The position numbers were made by a program, and so were the translations under genes. 64,000 nt of DNA from Massilia agilis (lineage in GTDB: Bacteria; Pseudomonadota; Gammaproteobacteria; Burkholderiales; Burkholderiaceae_D). Positions 40,140-48,155 of the stretch are shown piece by piece. The notes under the pieces were generated by a model. It saw only the letters and a list, made by a program, of their open reading frames with translations. It ran no database searches and was not told the origin of the DNA. The DNA lies in the NCBI RefSeq assembly GCF_024756255.1, contig NZ_JANUHB010000004.1:372001-436000 (forward strand). The letters run 5' to 3'. Each line of letters opens with the position of its first letter. The first letter of the stretch is position 1.

Positions 40140-41653
40140 GCGCTGTCATCTGGCCCGAGCAGCCGCTGCTGCGCGCAACGCGTTTGCGCCTGCACGCGCA
40201 AGACCAGGCCATTGCGCTGATGCGCGCCGATTGCCACGTCTGCCGCTCCGAGGGACTGTCACCGCGCTCGCAGGTGCTGGTGGTGGCCGGCAAGCATGAG
40301 GTGCAGGCCTTGCTGTACCAGATCGACAGCCCGCTGCTCGAGCAGGGCCAGGTGGCGCTGTCGGAGGCGGCCTGGGACGCGCTGCACATCAGCGACGGCG
40401 ACGAGGTCCAGGTCCGCCACCCGCCGGTGCTCGAATCGCTGGCCGGCATCCGCCGCCGCATCCACGGCTACCGGCTGAACGCGCAGGACCTGTCGGCCAT
40501 CGTGCGCGACGTGGTGGACGGGCGCTACACCGACGTTCACTTGTCGGCCTTCCTGACCGCGACAGCCACGCTGCCGCTGGACGCCCTGGAAACCGTGCAC
40601 CTCACGCGCGCGATGGTCGATGTCGGCGAGAGCCTGCACTGGAATGCGCCGGTGGTGGTGGACAAGCACTGCGTGGGCGGCCTGCCGGGCAACCGGACGA
40701 CGCCGATCGTTGTCGCGATTGCCGCCGCCAATGGCCTGGTGATGCCCAAGACCTCGTCGCGCGCGATCACTTCGCCGGCCGGCACCGCCGACACGATGGA
40801 GATGCTCGCGCCCGTGGACCTGGACATGGCCACGCTGCGCAAGGTGGTCGAGACCGAGGGCGGTTGCGTGGCCTGGGGCGGTTCCATGCACCTGAGCCCC
40901 GCCGACGACATTTTCGTGCGTATCGAGCGCGAGCTGGACATCGACACCGAAGGCCAGTTGATCGCCTCGGTGCTGTCGAAGAAGATCGCGGCCGGCGCGA
41001 CCCACGTGGTCATCGACATTCCGATCGGGCCGACGGCCAAGGTGCGCAGCCGCGAAAACGCGGTGCGTCTCTCGGCCAAGCTGCGCGCGACCGCAGCCGA
41101 TTTCGGCCTTGCGCTGCGCTGCATGTTCTCGGACGGGAACCAGCCGGTCGGGCGCGGGATCGGCCCGGCGCTGGAAGCGCGCGATGTGCTGGCCGTGCTG
41201 CAGAACGAGCCCGGCGCACCGGAAGACCTGCGCGAGCGCGCCGTGCTCGTTGCCAGCGCGGTGCTGGAACTGGGCGGCGCAGCGGCCGAGGGCGAGGGCA
41301 TGCGCGTGGCGCGCGAGACGCTCGACAGCGGGCGCGCCTGGGACAAGTTCAAGCGCATCTGCGAGGCGCAGGGCGGCCTGCGCGAACCGAAACGCGCCGA
41401 GTTCGTCGAGCCGCTGGTGGCAACGCACGGCGGCCAGGTGGTGCACATCGACAATCGCAAGCTGTCGCGGCTGGCCAAGCTGGCCGGCGCACCGGCCAGT
41501 CCCGCGGCGGGCGTGCACATGGAAGTGCGCCTGGGCGACGAGGTGGCGCGCGGCCAGCCGCTTCTGTACGTCCACGCGCAAACGCCGGGCGAGATGGCCT
41601 ACGCGCTCGACTACGCGCGCCAGGCCGGCGACATTATCCGGGTGGAGGCGTAG
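40136..41653 (+). CDS. Thymidine phosphorylase family protein, AMP/NMP phosphorylase-like
   Basis: 505 residues, longer than bacterial DeoA (440) because of an extra N-terminal domain (1-100), as in archaeal AMP phosphorylase. The helical domain (GYRLNAQDLSAIVRDVVDGRY) and the phosphate/nucleotide site DKHCVGGLPGNRTT (176-189), with SSRAITSPAGTADTMEML, follow the AMP-phosphorylase pattern rather than the KHSTGG of DeoA. Predicted to convert NMP plus phosphate into base and ribose-1,5-bisphosphate. GTG 40136 overlaps the RNase stop. The further-upstream open frame is a shadow. Confidence 0.88.
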   Translation: MSAVIWPEQPLLRATRLRLHAQDQAIALMRADCHVCRSEGLSPRSQVLVVAGKHEVQALLYQIDSPLLEQGQVALSEAAWDALHISDGDEVQVRHPPVLESLAGIRRRIHGYRLNAQDLSAIVRDVVDGRYTDVHLSAFLTATATLPLDALETVHLTRAMVDVGESLHWNAPVVVDKHCVGGLPGNRTTPIVVAIAAANGLVMPKTSSRAITSPAGTADTMEMLAPVDLDMATLRKVVETEGGCVAWGGSMHLSPADDIFVRIERELDIDTEGQLIASVLSKKIAAGATHVVIDIPIGPTAKVRSRENAVRLSAKLRATAADFGLALRCMFSDGNQPVGRGIGPALEARDVLAVLQNEPGAPEDLRERAVLVASAVLELGGAAAEGEGMRVARETLDSGRAWDKFKRICEAQGGLREPKRAEFVEPLVATHGGQVVHIDNRKLSRLAKLAGAPASPAAGVHMEVRLGDEVARGQPLLYVHAQTPGEMAYALDYARQAGDIIRVEA

Positions 41654-41701
41654 ACCGGGAACCAGGCGGTTGTTGGACGTGTTTGGTCGGCGGAACGCTG
41701 G

Positions 41702-41756
41702 CTGGACGCGTGGGCAGGGTGCGGCTGGGCAGTGCCCAGCCAAACGCCCACCCTAC
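41702..41756. repeat. Family A repeat, variant
   Basis: TGGACGCGTGGGCA...GCCCACCCTAC with an extra inner hairpin GGCTGGGCA-GTGCCCAGCC. Between the convergent phosphorylase and DUF1801 genes. Confidence 0.7.
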
Positions 41757-41771
41757 CTTATTCCCGGCCGT

Positions 41772-42155
41772 TCAGGCGGCGTTGCGCGCAACGGCGGCGA
41801 GGACCAGCGCTTTGAATGCTTTCTCGTCGATCGCGTCGCCCTCGTGAAAGTCGATGGCGCGCCGCACCTTGCCTTCCAGGCTGGAGTTGAACAGGCGCGC
41901 CGGGTCCGGTAGCGATGCGCCTTTCGGGAAGGTGAGCTTGACCGCTTTCTTGTAGGTCTCGCCGGTGCAGATGATGCCGTCGTGCGACCACACCGGAACC
42001 TGCCACTTCCATTCTTCGACCACCTGCGGGTCCGCCTGCTGGATGAGGGCGCGGATCCGGGCGAGCATGGCGCCGCGCCAGTCGCCCAGTTCCTGGATGC
42101 GCGCGTCGATCAGTTCCGATGGCGACGGCCCGGCAGGATTCGCGTTCTTGTTCAT
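41772..42155 (-). CDS. DUF1801 domain-containing protein (YdhG-like)
   Basis: 127 residues, soluble. DUF1801 features: DWRGAMLARIRALIQQADPQVVEEWKWQVPVWSHDGIICTGETYKKAVKLTFPKGA. This small alpha/beta fold (frataxin-like/YjbR-related) is of unknown biochemical role, often found near ArsR/AHSA1 genes as here (two genes away). It is co-oriented with the DUF885 gene but a 32-base gap and no overlap make operon membership only possible. Confidence 0.85.
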   Translation of the reverse strand: MNKNANPAGPSPSELIDARIQELGDWRGAMLARIRALIQQADPQVVEEWKWQVPVWSHDGIICTGETYKKAVKLTFPKGASLPDPARLFNSSLEGKVRRAIDFHEGDAIDEKAFKALVLAAVARNAA

Positions 42156-42187
42156 GGTTGCTCCTCAGGTTGGGTCCGGCGCGCGGC

Positions 42188-44005
42188 TCACTTCTGGCTG
42201 GCGATCCACTTGTCCACTTGCGCTTCCAGGATCGGCAGCGGCAGGGTGCCGTCGCCCATCACCACGGCGTGGAATTTCGGGTAGCTGAACTTCGGCCCCA
42301 GCGCCTTTTGCGCCTTGGCGCGCAGTTCCAGGATCTTCAGCGCGCCCACCTTGTAGGCCAGCGCCTGGCCCGGCCATACCATGTAGCGCTCGATCTGGTT
42401 GGTGGCGCGCGCTTCGCTGTAGCCCAGCACCTGCATCGCGTACGCCACCGCCTTCTCACGGCTCCAGCCCATCGCGTGCATGCCCGTGTCCACCACCAGC
42501 CGCACCGCGCGCAACAGTTCGTCGTTCAGGTGGCCGTAGTAGGGCGCCGGGTCGTCGTAGAAGCCGAACTCGCGCCCCAGCGTCTCGCAGTACAGCGCCC
42601 AGCCCTCGGTGTAGGCGGCCGCGCTCGGGTGCTCGGTGTAGAACTTGCGGAAGTCCGGCAGCGGCAGTTCCTTGAGCAGCGCCGCGTGCAGGTGGTGGCC
42701 CGGCACGCCTTCGTGCAGCAGCAGGCTGGTCATGCCCACGTTGCTGTACTTCGCGGGGTCATTGACCACGGCCCAGAACACGCCCGGGTGCGAGCCGTCC
42801 GCCGCCACCGGCGTGTAGTGGTCCGACGCGGTGGCGCGCGTGAGCTCGGGTTCGAGCTGGATGTCGAGTCTGGCCTTGGGCAGCAGGCTGAAGTAGTTCG
42901 GCAGCTTGGCGTCCACCGTCGCGTAGATCTTGCGGTAGGCGTCCAGCACTTCCTGCTCGGTGTGGAAGGGCTTGAATTTGTCCTGCGCCGCCACCCATTG
43001 CGGCAGCTGGTTGGCCGGGCCCGTGTAGCCCAGCTTGGGCCCCAGTTCGGCCAGCTGGCGCTGGATGCGTGCCACTTCCTTCAGGCCCAGCTCGTGGATC
43101 TGCTGCGGCGTGAGCGCCAGGTTGGTGTTGTTCTTGATGCGCGCCTTGTACCAGGCCGCGCCGTTGGGAAGCTCGCCGTAGCCGGAGCTCGCGCGCGCGG
43201 CGGCCATGTAGTCGGACTCGAGGAACTGGCACAGGCTGTCCAGCGCGGGGCCGATGCGCGCCACCGCCTGGCGGTACGCGGCCGTCAGCTCTTCCTTGTC
43301 CTTGGCCGAGAATTGCGCCGGCAGGTTCTTGATCGGCGTGTAGAAGATGCTCGCTTCAGGCGTGCTGCTCCTGAGCTGCTGGAACTGCGGCAGCATCTTC
43401 ACCACGATCGCCTTCGGCTGCACCACGCCCACGCGGATGCCTTCCTTCATGTTGACGATGGCCTGGTCGATCCACGCGGGCAGCTGGTTCAGGCGGGACA
43501 GGTAGGCGCGATACTGGGCCGGCGTGGTCAAGGGCTGCGAGCCGGTGCCGCTGGCGTAGTTGGCCAGCACGCTGGGCACGTTCTCGAAGTGGTTCAGGGG
43601 CAGCAGGTGCTCGGGGAAGTGCTCCAGGTCGAGCTGGCTGTTGATTTCGAACTCGAGGATGTCGTAGTTCAGCCGCGCCTTTTCCGGCAGCTGCGCGCGC
43701 TCGATCATGTGCAGCTGGCGCAGCTCGTCGTGGTACTGCGCGAACTGTTTGGCCCGCACCACAGGCGAGATCGCCATGCCGATCTGGTCGTCGTAGCGGC
43801 TGTCGCCATTGGCGGTGGCGTACAGCAGCGGGTCGAACTTCGCGCGCGCCACGTAGAACTGGTCGGCCAGCTTGTCGAGCTTTTGCTGGGCCGGGCTGGG
43901 CGCCGCGGCGCGGGTCGCGGCCAGCGCGGGGTGGGTCAGGACGGCGCCCGTCAGCAGGCAGGCAGCGAGGGCGGTAACACGCAGTGCGGGAAGGGTTCGG
44001 GACAT
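42188..44005 (-). CDS. DUF885 family protein, exported metallopeptidase-like
   Basis: 605 residues with a signal peptide cleaved after ALA at about 29. The DUF885 signature HEGVPGHH (431-438), a variant of the HExxH zinc motif, is followed by a Glu in YTEGWALYCE (467) that would be the third ligand. Members are large helical periplasmic proteins related to M32/M2-type carboxypeptidases; few have been assayed. Divergent from the ArsR gene. Confidence 0.9.
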   Translation of the reverse strand: MSRTLPALRVTALAACLLTGAVLTHPALAATRAAAPSPAQQKLDKLADQFYVARAKFDPLLYATANGDSRYDDQIGMAISPVVRAKQFAQYHDELRQLHMIERAQLPEKARLNYDILEFEINSQLDLEHFPEHLLPLNHFENVPSVLANYASGTGSQPLTTPAQYRAYLSRLNQLPAWIDQAIVNMKEGIRVGVVQPKAIVVKMLPQFQQLRSSTPEASIFYTPIKNLPAQFSAKDKEELTAAYRQAVARIGPALDSLCQFLESDYMAAARASSGYGELPNGAAWYKARIKNNTNLALTPQQIHELGLKEVARIQRQLAELGPKLGYTGPANQLPQWVAAQDKFKPFHTEQEVLDAYRKIYATVDAKLPNYFSLLPKARLDIQLEPELTRATASDHYTPVAADGSHPGVFWAVVNDPAKYSNVGMTSLLLHEGVPGHHLHAALLKELPLPDFRKFYTEHPSAAAYTEGWALYCETLGREFGFYDDPAPYYGHLNDELLRAVRLVVDTGMHAMGWSREKAVAYAMQVLGYSEARATNQIERYMVWPGQALAYKVGALKILELRAKAQKALGPKFSYPKFHAVVMGDGTLPLPILEAQVDKWIASQK

Positions 44006-44087
44006 CGTCGTGGCATCCTTAGGTTGAAGTTCCGAAAGGATACAACAGTTGTTGCACGATCCAGACGCGAGTTCGATACTAAAGTTC

Positions 44088-44115
44088 TTGCTTTACTATT
44101 CAAACTCGCTATACT
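44088..44115 (+). promoter_or_regulatory. Promoter of the arsR-AHSA1 operon
   Basis: TTGCTT (44088-44093), 16-base spacer, TATACT (44110-44115). The predicted start, 7 bases on, falls at or next to the ATG at 44123, so the transcript may be leaderless. A dyad CAACA-GT-TGTTG at 44043-44054 lies upstream and could be an operator. Confidence 0.6.
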
Positions 44116-44122
44116 TAAGTCC

Positions 44123-44473
44123 ATGCTTAACAAACACGATCCACTCGACCTGGCGTTCCAGGCACTGGCTGATGGTTCACGCCGCGCGATGCTGGCGCGG
44201 CTGGCCAGGGGGCCGGCTTCGGTATCGGAGCTGGCGCAACCGCTGTCGATGTCGCTGCCGGCCGTCATGCAGCACCTGTCCGTGCTGGAAGGCGCGGGCC
44301 TGGTGCGCTCCCAGAAGGCCGGGCGCACCCGCACCTGCAACATAGAACCCGCGGGCCTGTCGCTGGCCGAACAGTGGATCAACCAACGCCGCCAGGAGTG
44401 GGAGGGCCACTTCGACCGCCTTGGCGAATACCTCAATACCTTGAAAGCTGAAGGAGATGGCAATGGCAAATGA
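44123..44473 (+). CDS. ArsR-type winged-helix transcriptional regulator (SdpR-like)
   Basis: 116 residues: LDLAFQALADGSRRAMLARLARGPASVSELAQPLSMSLPAVMQHLSVLEGAGLVRSQKAGRTRT is a full ArsR winged helix. It lacks a metal-binding CxC, and the subgroup is the one paired with AHSA1/SRPBCC genes, where it represses its own operon. Its 3' end overlaps the AHSA1 gene by 11 bases. Confidence 0.92.
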   Translation: MLNKHDPLDLAFQALADGSRRAMLARLARGPASVSELAQPLSMSLPAVMQHLSVLEGAGLVRSQKAGRTRTCNIEPAGLSLAEQWINQRRQEWEGHFDRLGEYLNTLKAEGDGNGK

Positions 44474-45398
44474 CACCGTAGCGACCAGGCAGCACCAACT
44501 GAAGGTATCCCGCGTATTCCCGGCCTCGCGCGAGCAGGTGTTCGCGGCGTGGAGTTCGGCCGAGCATGTGAAGCACTGGTTCTGCCCGCAGGGCTTCACG
44601 GTGCCGCACGCGACGGTGGAGTTCCGCCCCGGCGGCGCGTTCGATGTGTGCATGCGCGCGCCCGACGGTCAGGAACACTGGACCCGCGGCCACTTCCTCG
44701 AGGTGGTGCCGCCGGCGCGCCTGGTGATCGACATGACGGTGCCCGGCGCCGATGGCGAGCCGCTCTTCAGTGCCCACACCACCGTGGTGTTCACCAGCGG
44801 GTGCGGCGGCACGCACATGGAAGTGGAGCAGGCGTACACGCTGTTCCATCCGCTCGCCGAACAGATGGTCAAGGGCGCGCAAATGGGCTGGGAACAAACC
44901 CTCGACCGCCTTGGCCGCGCGCTGGAGTACGCGCAGCAGCCGGCTGCGCGCAGCGTGGTGCACGGCAGCTTTCGCATCGAGCGCCGTTTCGACGTGCCGC
45001 GCGAACGTGTGTGGAGCGCGTTCGCCGACCAGGAGGCCAAGGCCAAGTGGTTCGGCGGCGGCAACGGCCAGACCATCCTCGCGCGCACGGCGGACATACG
45101 GCCCGGTGGCCGCGAGCACGTGCAGGGGCGCTGGGGCAGCGGCACGGTCTCGACCTTCGACGCGGTGTACTTCGACGTGGTGCCCAACGAGCGCCTGGTG
45201 TACTCCTACGAGATGCACCTGGACCAGCGCAAGATCTCGGTGTCGCTCGCAACCCTGGAATTGAAGCAGGACGGCGCCGGCACCCTGGTCGTGATGAGCG
45301 AGCACGGCGCCTTCCTCGACGGCTACGACGACGCCGGCTCACGCGAACGCGGCACCAATCTGCTGCTCGATGCGGTGGGCGAGTACCTTAAGGGGTGA
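44463..45398 (+). CDS. SRPBCC (AHSA1-like) protein with two tandem domains
   Basis: 311 residues. Two START/Bet v1-like AHSA1 domains in tandem: about 12-155 (KVSRVFPASREQVFAAWSSAEHVKHWF) and about 168-311 (RIERRFDVPRERVWSAFADQEAKAKWFGG). Most ArsR-paired family members have one domain, so this is a fusion or duplication. The fold binds hydrophobic ligands; ligand unknown. ATG 44463 is preferred to ATG 44457 because AAGGAG then stands 6 bases away. Same operon as the ArsR gene. Confidence 0.9.
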   Translation: MANDTVATRQHQLKVSRVFPASREQVFAAWSSAEHVKHWFCPQGFTVPHATVEFRPGGAFDVCMRAPDGQEHWTRGHFLEVVPPARLVIDMTVPGADGEPLFSAHTTVVFTSGCGGTHMEVEQAYTLFHPLAEQMVKGAQMGWEQTLDRLGRALEYAQQPAARSVVHGSFRIERRFDVPRERVWSAFADQEAKAKWFGGGNGQTILARTADIRPGGREHVQGRWGSGTVSTFDAVYFDVVPNERLVYSYEMHLDQRKISVSLATLELKQDGAGTLVVMSEHGAFLDGYDDAGSRERGTNLLLDAVGEYLKG

Positions 45399-45500
45399 CC
45401 GGCAACGGGCATGGCATGTTGCAGAAATGCACACTATTTTTTCTAATGTGCAACTGCGGAGTGGTATGATGTATGCATCAAGATTCCGGAGCGGCGGTGC

Positions 45501-47423
45501 ATGCTCCTGGCTGTCATGCCTATCTACACCTATAAATCTCTGCGCGCCGCCGGCTCGTCCGGGGCGTGGTTCCGTCGTGCCGTCCTGCTGCGCCTTGCAG
45601 CCTTCCTTGCCCTGAGCACGCCGCTGGTGTGGCTGGCGGTGTGCGCCGAACGCAGCCAGCTCTCCACGATCGCCATCGAGCAGAGCCGGCTGGACGTCAA
45701 GAACCTGGCGCGCGCGTTTTCCGAGGAAGTCAACTCCACGATCAGCACCGTGGACATGTCGCTGTTGCACCTGCGCACGCACTGGGAACAGGGCCATGAA
45801 GGATTCAGCACGCAGGTCGAGCGCCTGAACAAGGAGCTGCATGGCCGCGTGATCATGCAGGTGTCGGTGACGGATGCGCAGGGGCGCCTGGTGTATTCCA
45901 GCGCGCGCCCGGCCAACGGCATGGACCTGAGCGACCGCGAGCACATCCGCGTGCACCTCGAAGGACACGGCGACGTGCTGTTCGTCAGCCACCCGGTGCT
46001 CGGGCGCGTGTCGGGCCAGTGGTCGGTGCAGTTCACCCGGCCCATCTACCGTGGCGGCAGGCTCGATGGCGTCATTGTCGCGTCGGTCGCACCTGCGTAC
46101 TTCTCGCGCTTCTATGCCGACATCGACCTGGGGCCGGACACCTCGATTGCACTGGTGCGATACGATGGCACGGTCGTGGCGCGCCAGTCGCGCAACGGCA
46201 GCGGCGACATCGGCAAGGTGCTCAGGGGCTACCCATACTATGCGTGGCGCACCGATAAAACGGAGAAGGCTGGCTACTTCCAGCGCCACGGCCAGCTGGA
46301 CGGCATCGAGCGCGTCTACGCCTGGCGCGACCTGCCCAACTATCCGCTTACGGTCACCGTCGGCGAGTCGCTCGCCGATGCGAACGCGCACTACGACAAG
46401 CAGAAGACGATCCTCGTGCGCACGGGCGTGGTGGCCAACGTGGTGCTGGCGCTGCTGGGCTGGGTGGCGATCGCGGCCGCCGACAATCGGCGCCGCGCGG
46501 TGAAAGCGCTGGCCGAGGCCGAAGCGCGCTGGAAGCTGGCGCTCAACGCCGCCGGCGAGGGCGTGTGGGACTGGAATCTTGCGACCGCGATGCTCAACCT
46601 GTCCGCGCGCGCGCAAGCGCTCCTGGACGTGGCTACCCCGGCCATAGCGTGCCCTCCCGATACGCTGTACCAGACGATCCACCCCGAGGACATGGGCCGC
46701 GTGATCCGTGCACTGCGCGACCATTACGAAGGGCGCACGCCGGACTTCATGGCCGAGCACCGGGTGCGCCAGCGCGACGGCCGCTGGAGCTGGATCCTGG
46801 CGCGCGGCATGCTGGTCGAGCGCGCGCCCGACGGCAGCCCGCTGCGCATGATCGGCACCTTCGCCAACATCGACGAGCGCAAGAACGCCGAAGAGCAGAT
46901 CATCCACCAGGCGCACCACGATGCGCTGACCGGCCTGCCCAACCGGCTGCTGTTCGGCGACCGCCTGCAGCAAGCGATCCGCGCGGCGCAGCGCGAGCAG
47001 ACCAGGCTGGCGGTGCTGTACTTCGACCTGGACAAGTTCAAGCCGGTCAACGACACCTACGGCCACGCGGTGGGCGACGCGCTGCTGGTCGAGGTGGCCA
47101 AGCGCGTGGCCGGCACCCTGCGCGAATCGGACACGCTGGCGCGGCTGGGCGGCGACGAGTTCGTGGTGCTGCTGCCGGGCTGCTCGGAAGCGATGCAGGC
47201 GCGCCTGGTTGCGGAGACCGTCCTCGCGCAGCTGAACCTGCCGTTCGTGGCGGACGGCCATGTGCTGCACATTTCCGGCAGCATCGGCTTTGCGCTGTTC
47301 CCGGACAACGGACTGGACAGCGAGGAACTGCTGCGCAGCGCCGACGTGGCCATGTACTCGGCCAAGTCCACCGGCCGCGGGCGGGTGTGCGGGCCGGACG
47401 AGCACCTGCCTGTGGCGGCGTGA
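45501..47423 (+). CDS. Membrane diguanylate cyclase with Cache sensor, PAS and GGDEF domains
   Basis: 640 residues. Membrane helix about 28-48, a periplasmic double-Cache-like sensor (50-305), second helix 308-327, PAS (PAS_3 type) 337-460, GGDEF domain 465-630 with intact GGDEF (550-554) and an RESD inhibitory site (541-544). No EAL domain, so it should only make c-di-GMP, with product inhibition. ATG 45501 has GGAG 9 bases before it; a Met five codons on is the alternative. An inverted repeat TGCACA...TGTGCA (45428-45452) lies in its promoter region. Confidence 0.92.
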   Translation: MLLAVMPIYTYKSLRAAGSSGAWFRRAVLLRLAAFLALSTPLVWLAVCAERSQLSTIAIEQSRLDVKNLARAFSEEVNSTISTVDMSLLHLRTHWEQGHEGFSTQVERLNKELHGRVIMQVSVTDAQGRLVYSSARPANGMDLSDREHIRVHLEGHGDVLFVSHPVLGRVSGQWSVQFTRPIYRGGRLDGVIVASVAPAYFSRFYADIDLGPDTSIALVRYDGTVVARQSRNGSGDIGKVLRGYPYYAWRTDKTEKAGYFQRHGQLDGIERVYAWRDLPNYPLTVTVGESLADANAHYDKQKTILVRTGVVANVVLALLGWVAIAAADNRRRAVKALAEAEARWKLALNAAGEGVWDWNLATAMLNLSARAQALLDVATPAIACPPDTLYQTIHPEDMGRVIRALRDHYEGRTPDFMAEHRVRQRDGRWSWILARGMLVERAPDGSPLRMIGTFANIDERKNAEEQIIHQAHHDALTGLPNRLLFGDRLQQAIRAAQREQTRLAVLYFDLDKFKPVNDTYGHAVGDALLVEVAKRVAGTLRESDTLARLGGDEFVVLLPGCSEAMQARLVAETVLAQLNLPFVADGHVLHISGSIGFALFPDNGLDSEELLRSADVAMYSAKSTGRGRVCGPDEHLPVAA

Positions 47424-47554
47424 AAACGGAACACGGCGCAAAGATCCGGAACCGTTACATTCGCTTGCAATTGAAACGTTTTTGACCTTTGCGCACTGCG
47501 GCAGGACAAGTACTCTGTAGCCATTCGTCCATATCGGCAACAGAGGAATTCAGC

Positions 47555-48007
47555 GTGAAACAAGCATTCAATCTTTTTAGCGTGCGCAACCAGGTGGTCG
47601 CGGCAGTCATCGGTATCGCGGCCCTGTCCGCACCGCTGGGCGCACAGGCGGCGCCCCATGGCGAACGCTGCGAGAGCTGCGGCACGGTCGTCTCGACCCA
47701 TACTTACCAGCGCGCGGCCGAGCATGGCAGTGGCCTGGGCATTGCGACCGGCGCGCTGGTGGGTGGCTTCCTGGGCAATCGCGTCGGCGGCGGCAACGGC
47801 CGCAAGCTGGCCACGGTGGCCGGCGCGGTGGGCGGCGGTTACGCCGGCAACGAAATCGAGCGCAATGCGCGGTCGCGTACCGTCACCGAAACCCGCGTGC
47901 GCATGAGCAGCGGCGCGGTGCGCAGCTTCTCCGAAGAAGGCGCGCGCCAGCACTACAAGGGCGAGCACGTGCGCGTCGAACACGGGCGCCTGATCTCGCA
48001 GCGCTAA
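47555..48007 (+). CDS. Glycine-zipper 2TM domain protein (17 kDa surface antigen-like)
   Basis: 150 residues from a GTG start with GAGGAA before it. Signal peptide about 1-33 (ending GAQA), a CESCG pair of cysteines, then a glycine zipper of two helices (GSGLGIATGALVGGFLGNRVGGGNG and VAGAVGGGYAGNEIE) as in Rick_17kDa antigen and SlyB-type outer-membrane proteins, and a short basic C-terminal domain. Probably in the periplasm or outer membrane; exact role unknown. Confidence 0.85.
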   Translation: MKQAFNLFSVRNQVVAAVIGIAALSAPLGAQAAPHGERCESCGTVVSTHTYQRAAEHGSGLGIATGALVGGFLGNRVGGGNGRKLATVAGAVGGGYAGNEIERNARSRTVTETRVRMSSGAVRSFSEEGARQHYKGEHVRVEHGRLISQR

Positions 48008-48027
48008 CGTACAGCTAACTCAGGAAG

Positions 48028-48134
48028 CGTCGTCCCCGCGCAGGCGGGGACCCATAGAGCTCCGACAGCACCGCTCGGCTCGGCGCCACGTTGGCGCCAG
48101 CTCAGTATGGGTCCCCGCCTGCGCGGGGACGACG
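48028..48134. repeat. Dispersed palindromic repeat, family B
   Basis: Left arm CGTCGTCCCCGCG...GGGACCCATA, right arm TATGGGTCCCC...GGGGACGACG: about 28 bases each, almost perfectly inverted, around 50 bases of loop. Between convergent genes. Confidence 0.88.
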
Positions 48135-48155
48135 TGGTTCAGGTGGTGAGACCGG

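Noticed and set aside
42119..44122. Upstream extension of the ArsR frame over the DUF885 gene
   Set aside because: The DUF885 protein on the other strand has a signal peptide and metal motif; the ArsR family begins at ATG 44123 with a promoter just before it.
45339..47540. 733-codon minus-strand frame opposite the diguanylate cyclase
   Set aside because: Shadow of the GGDEF gene; composition is non-protein-like.
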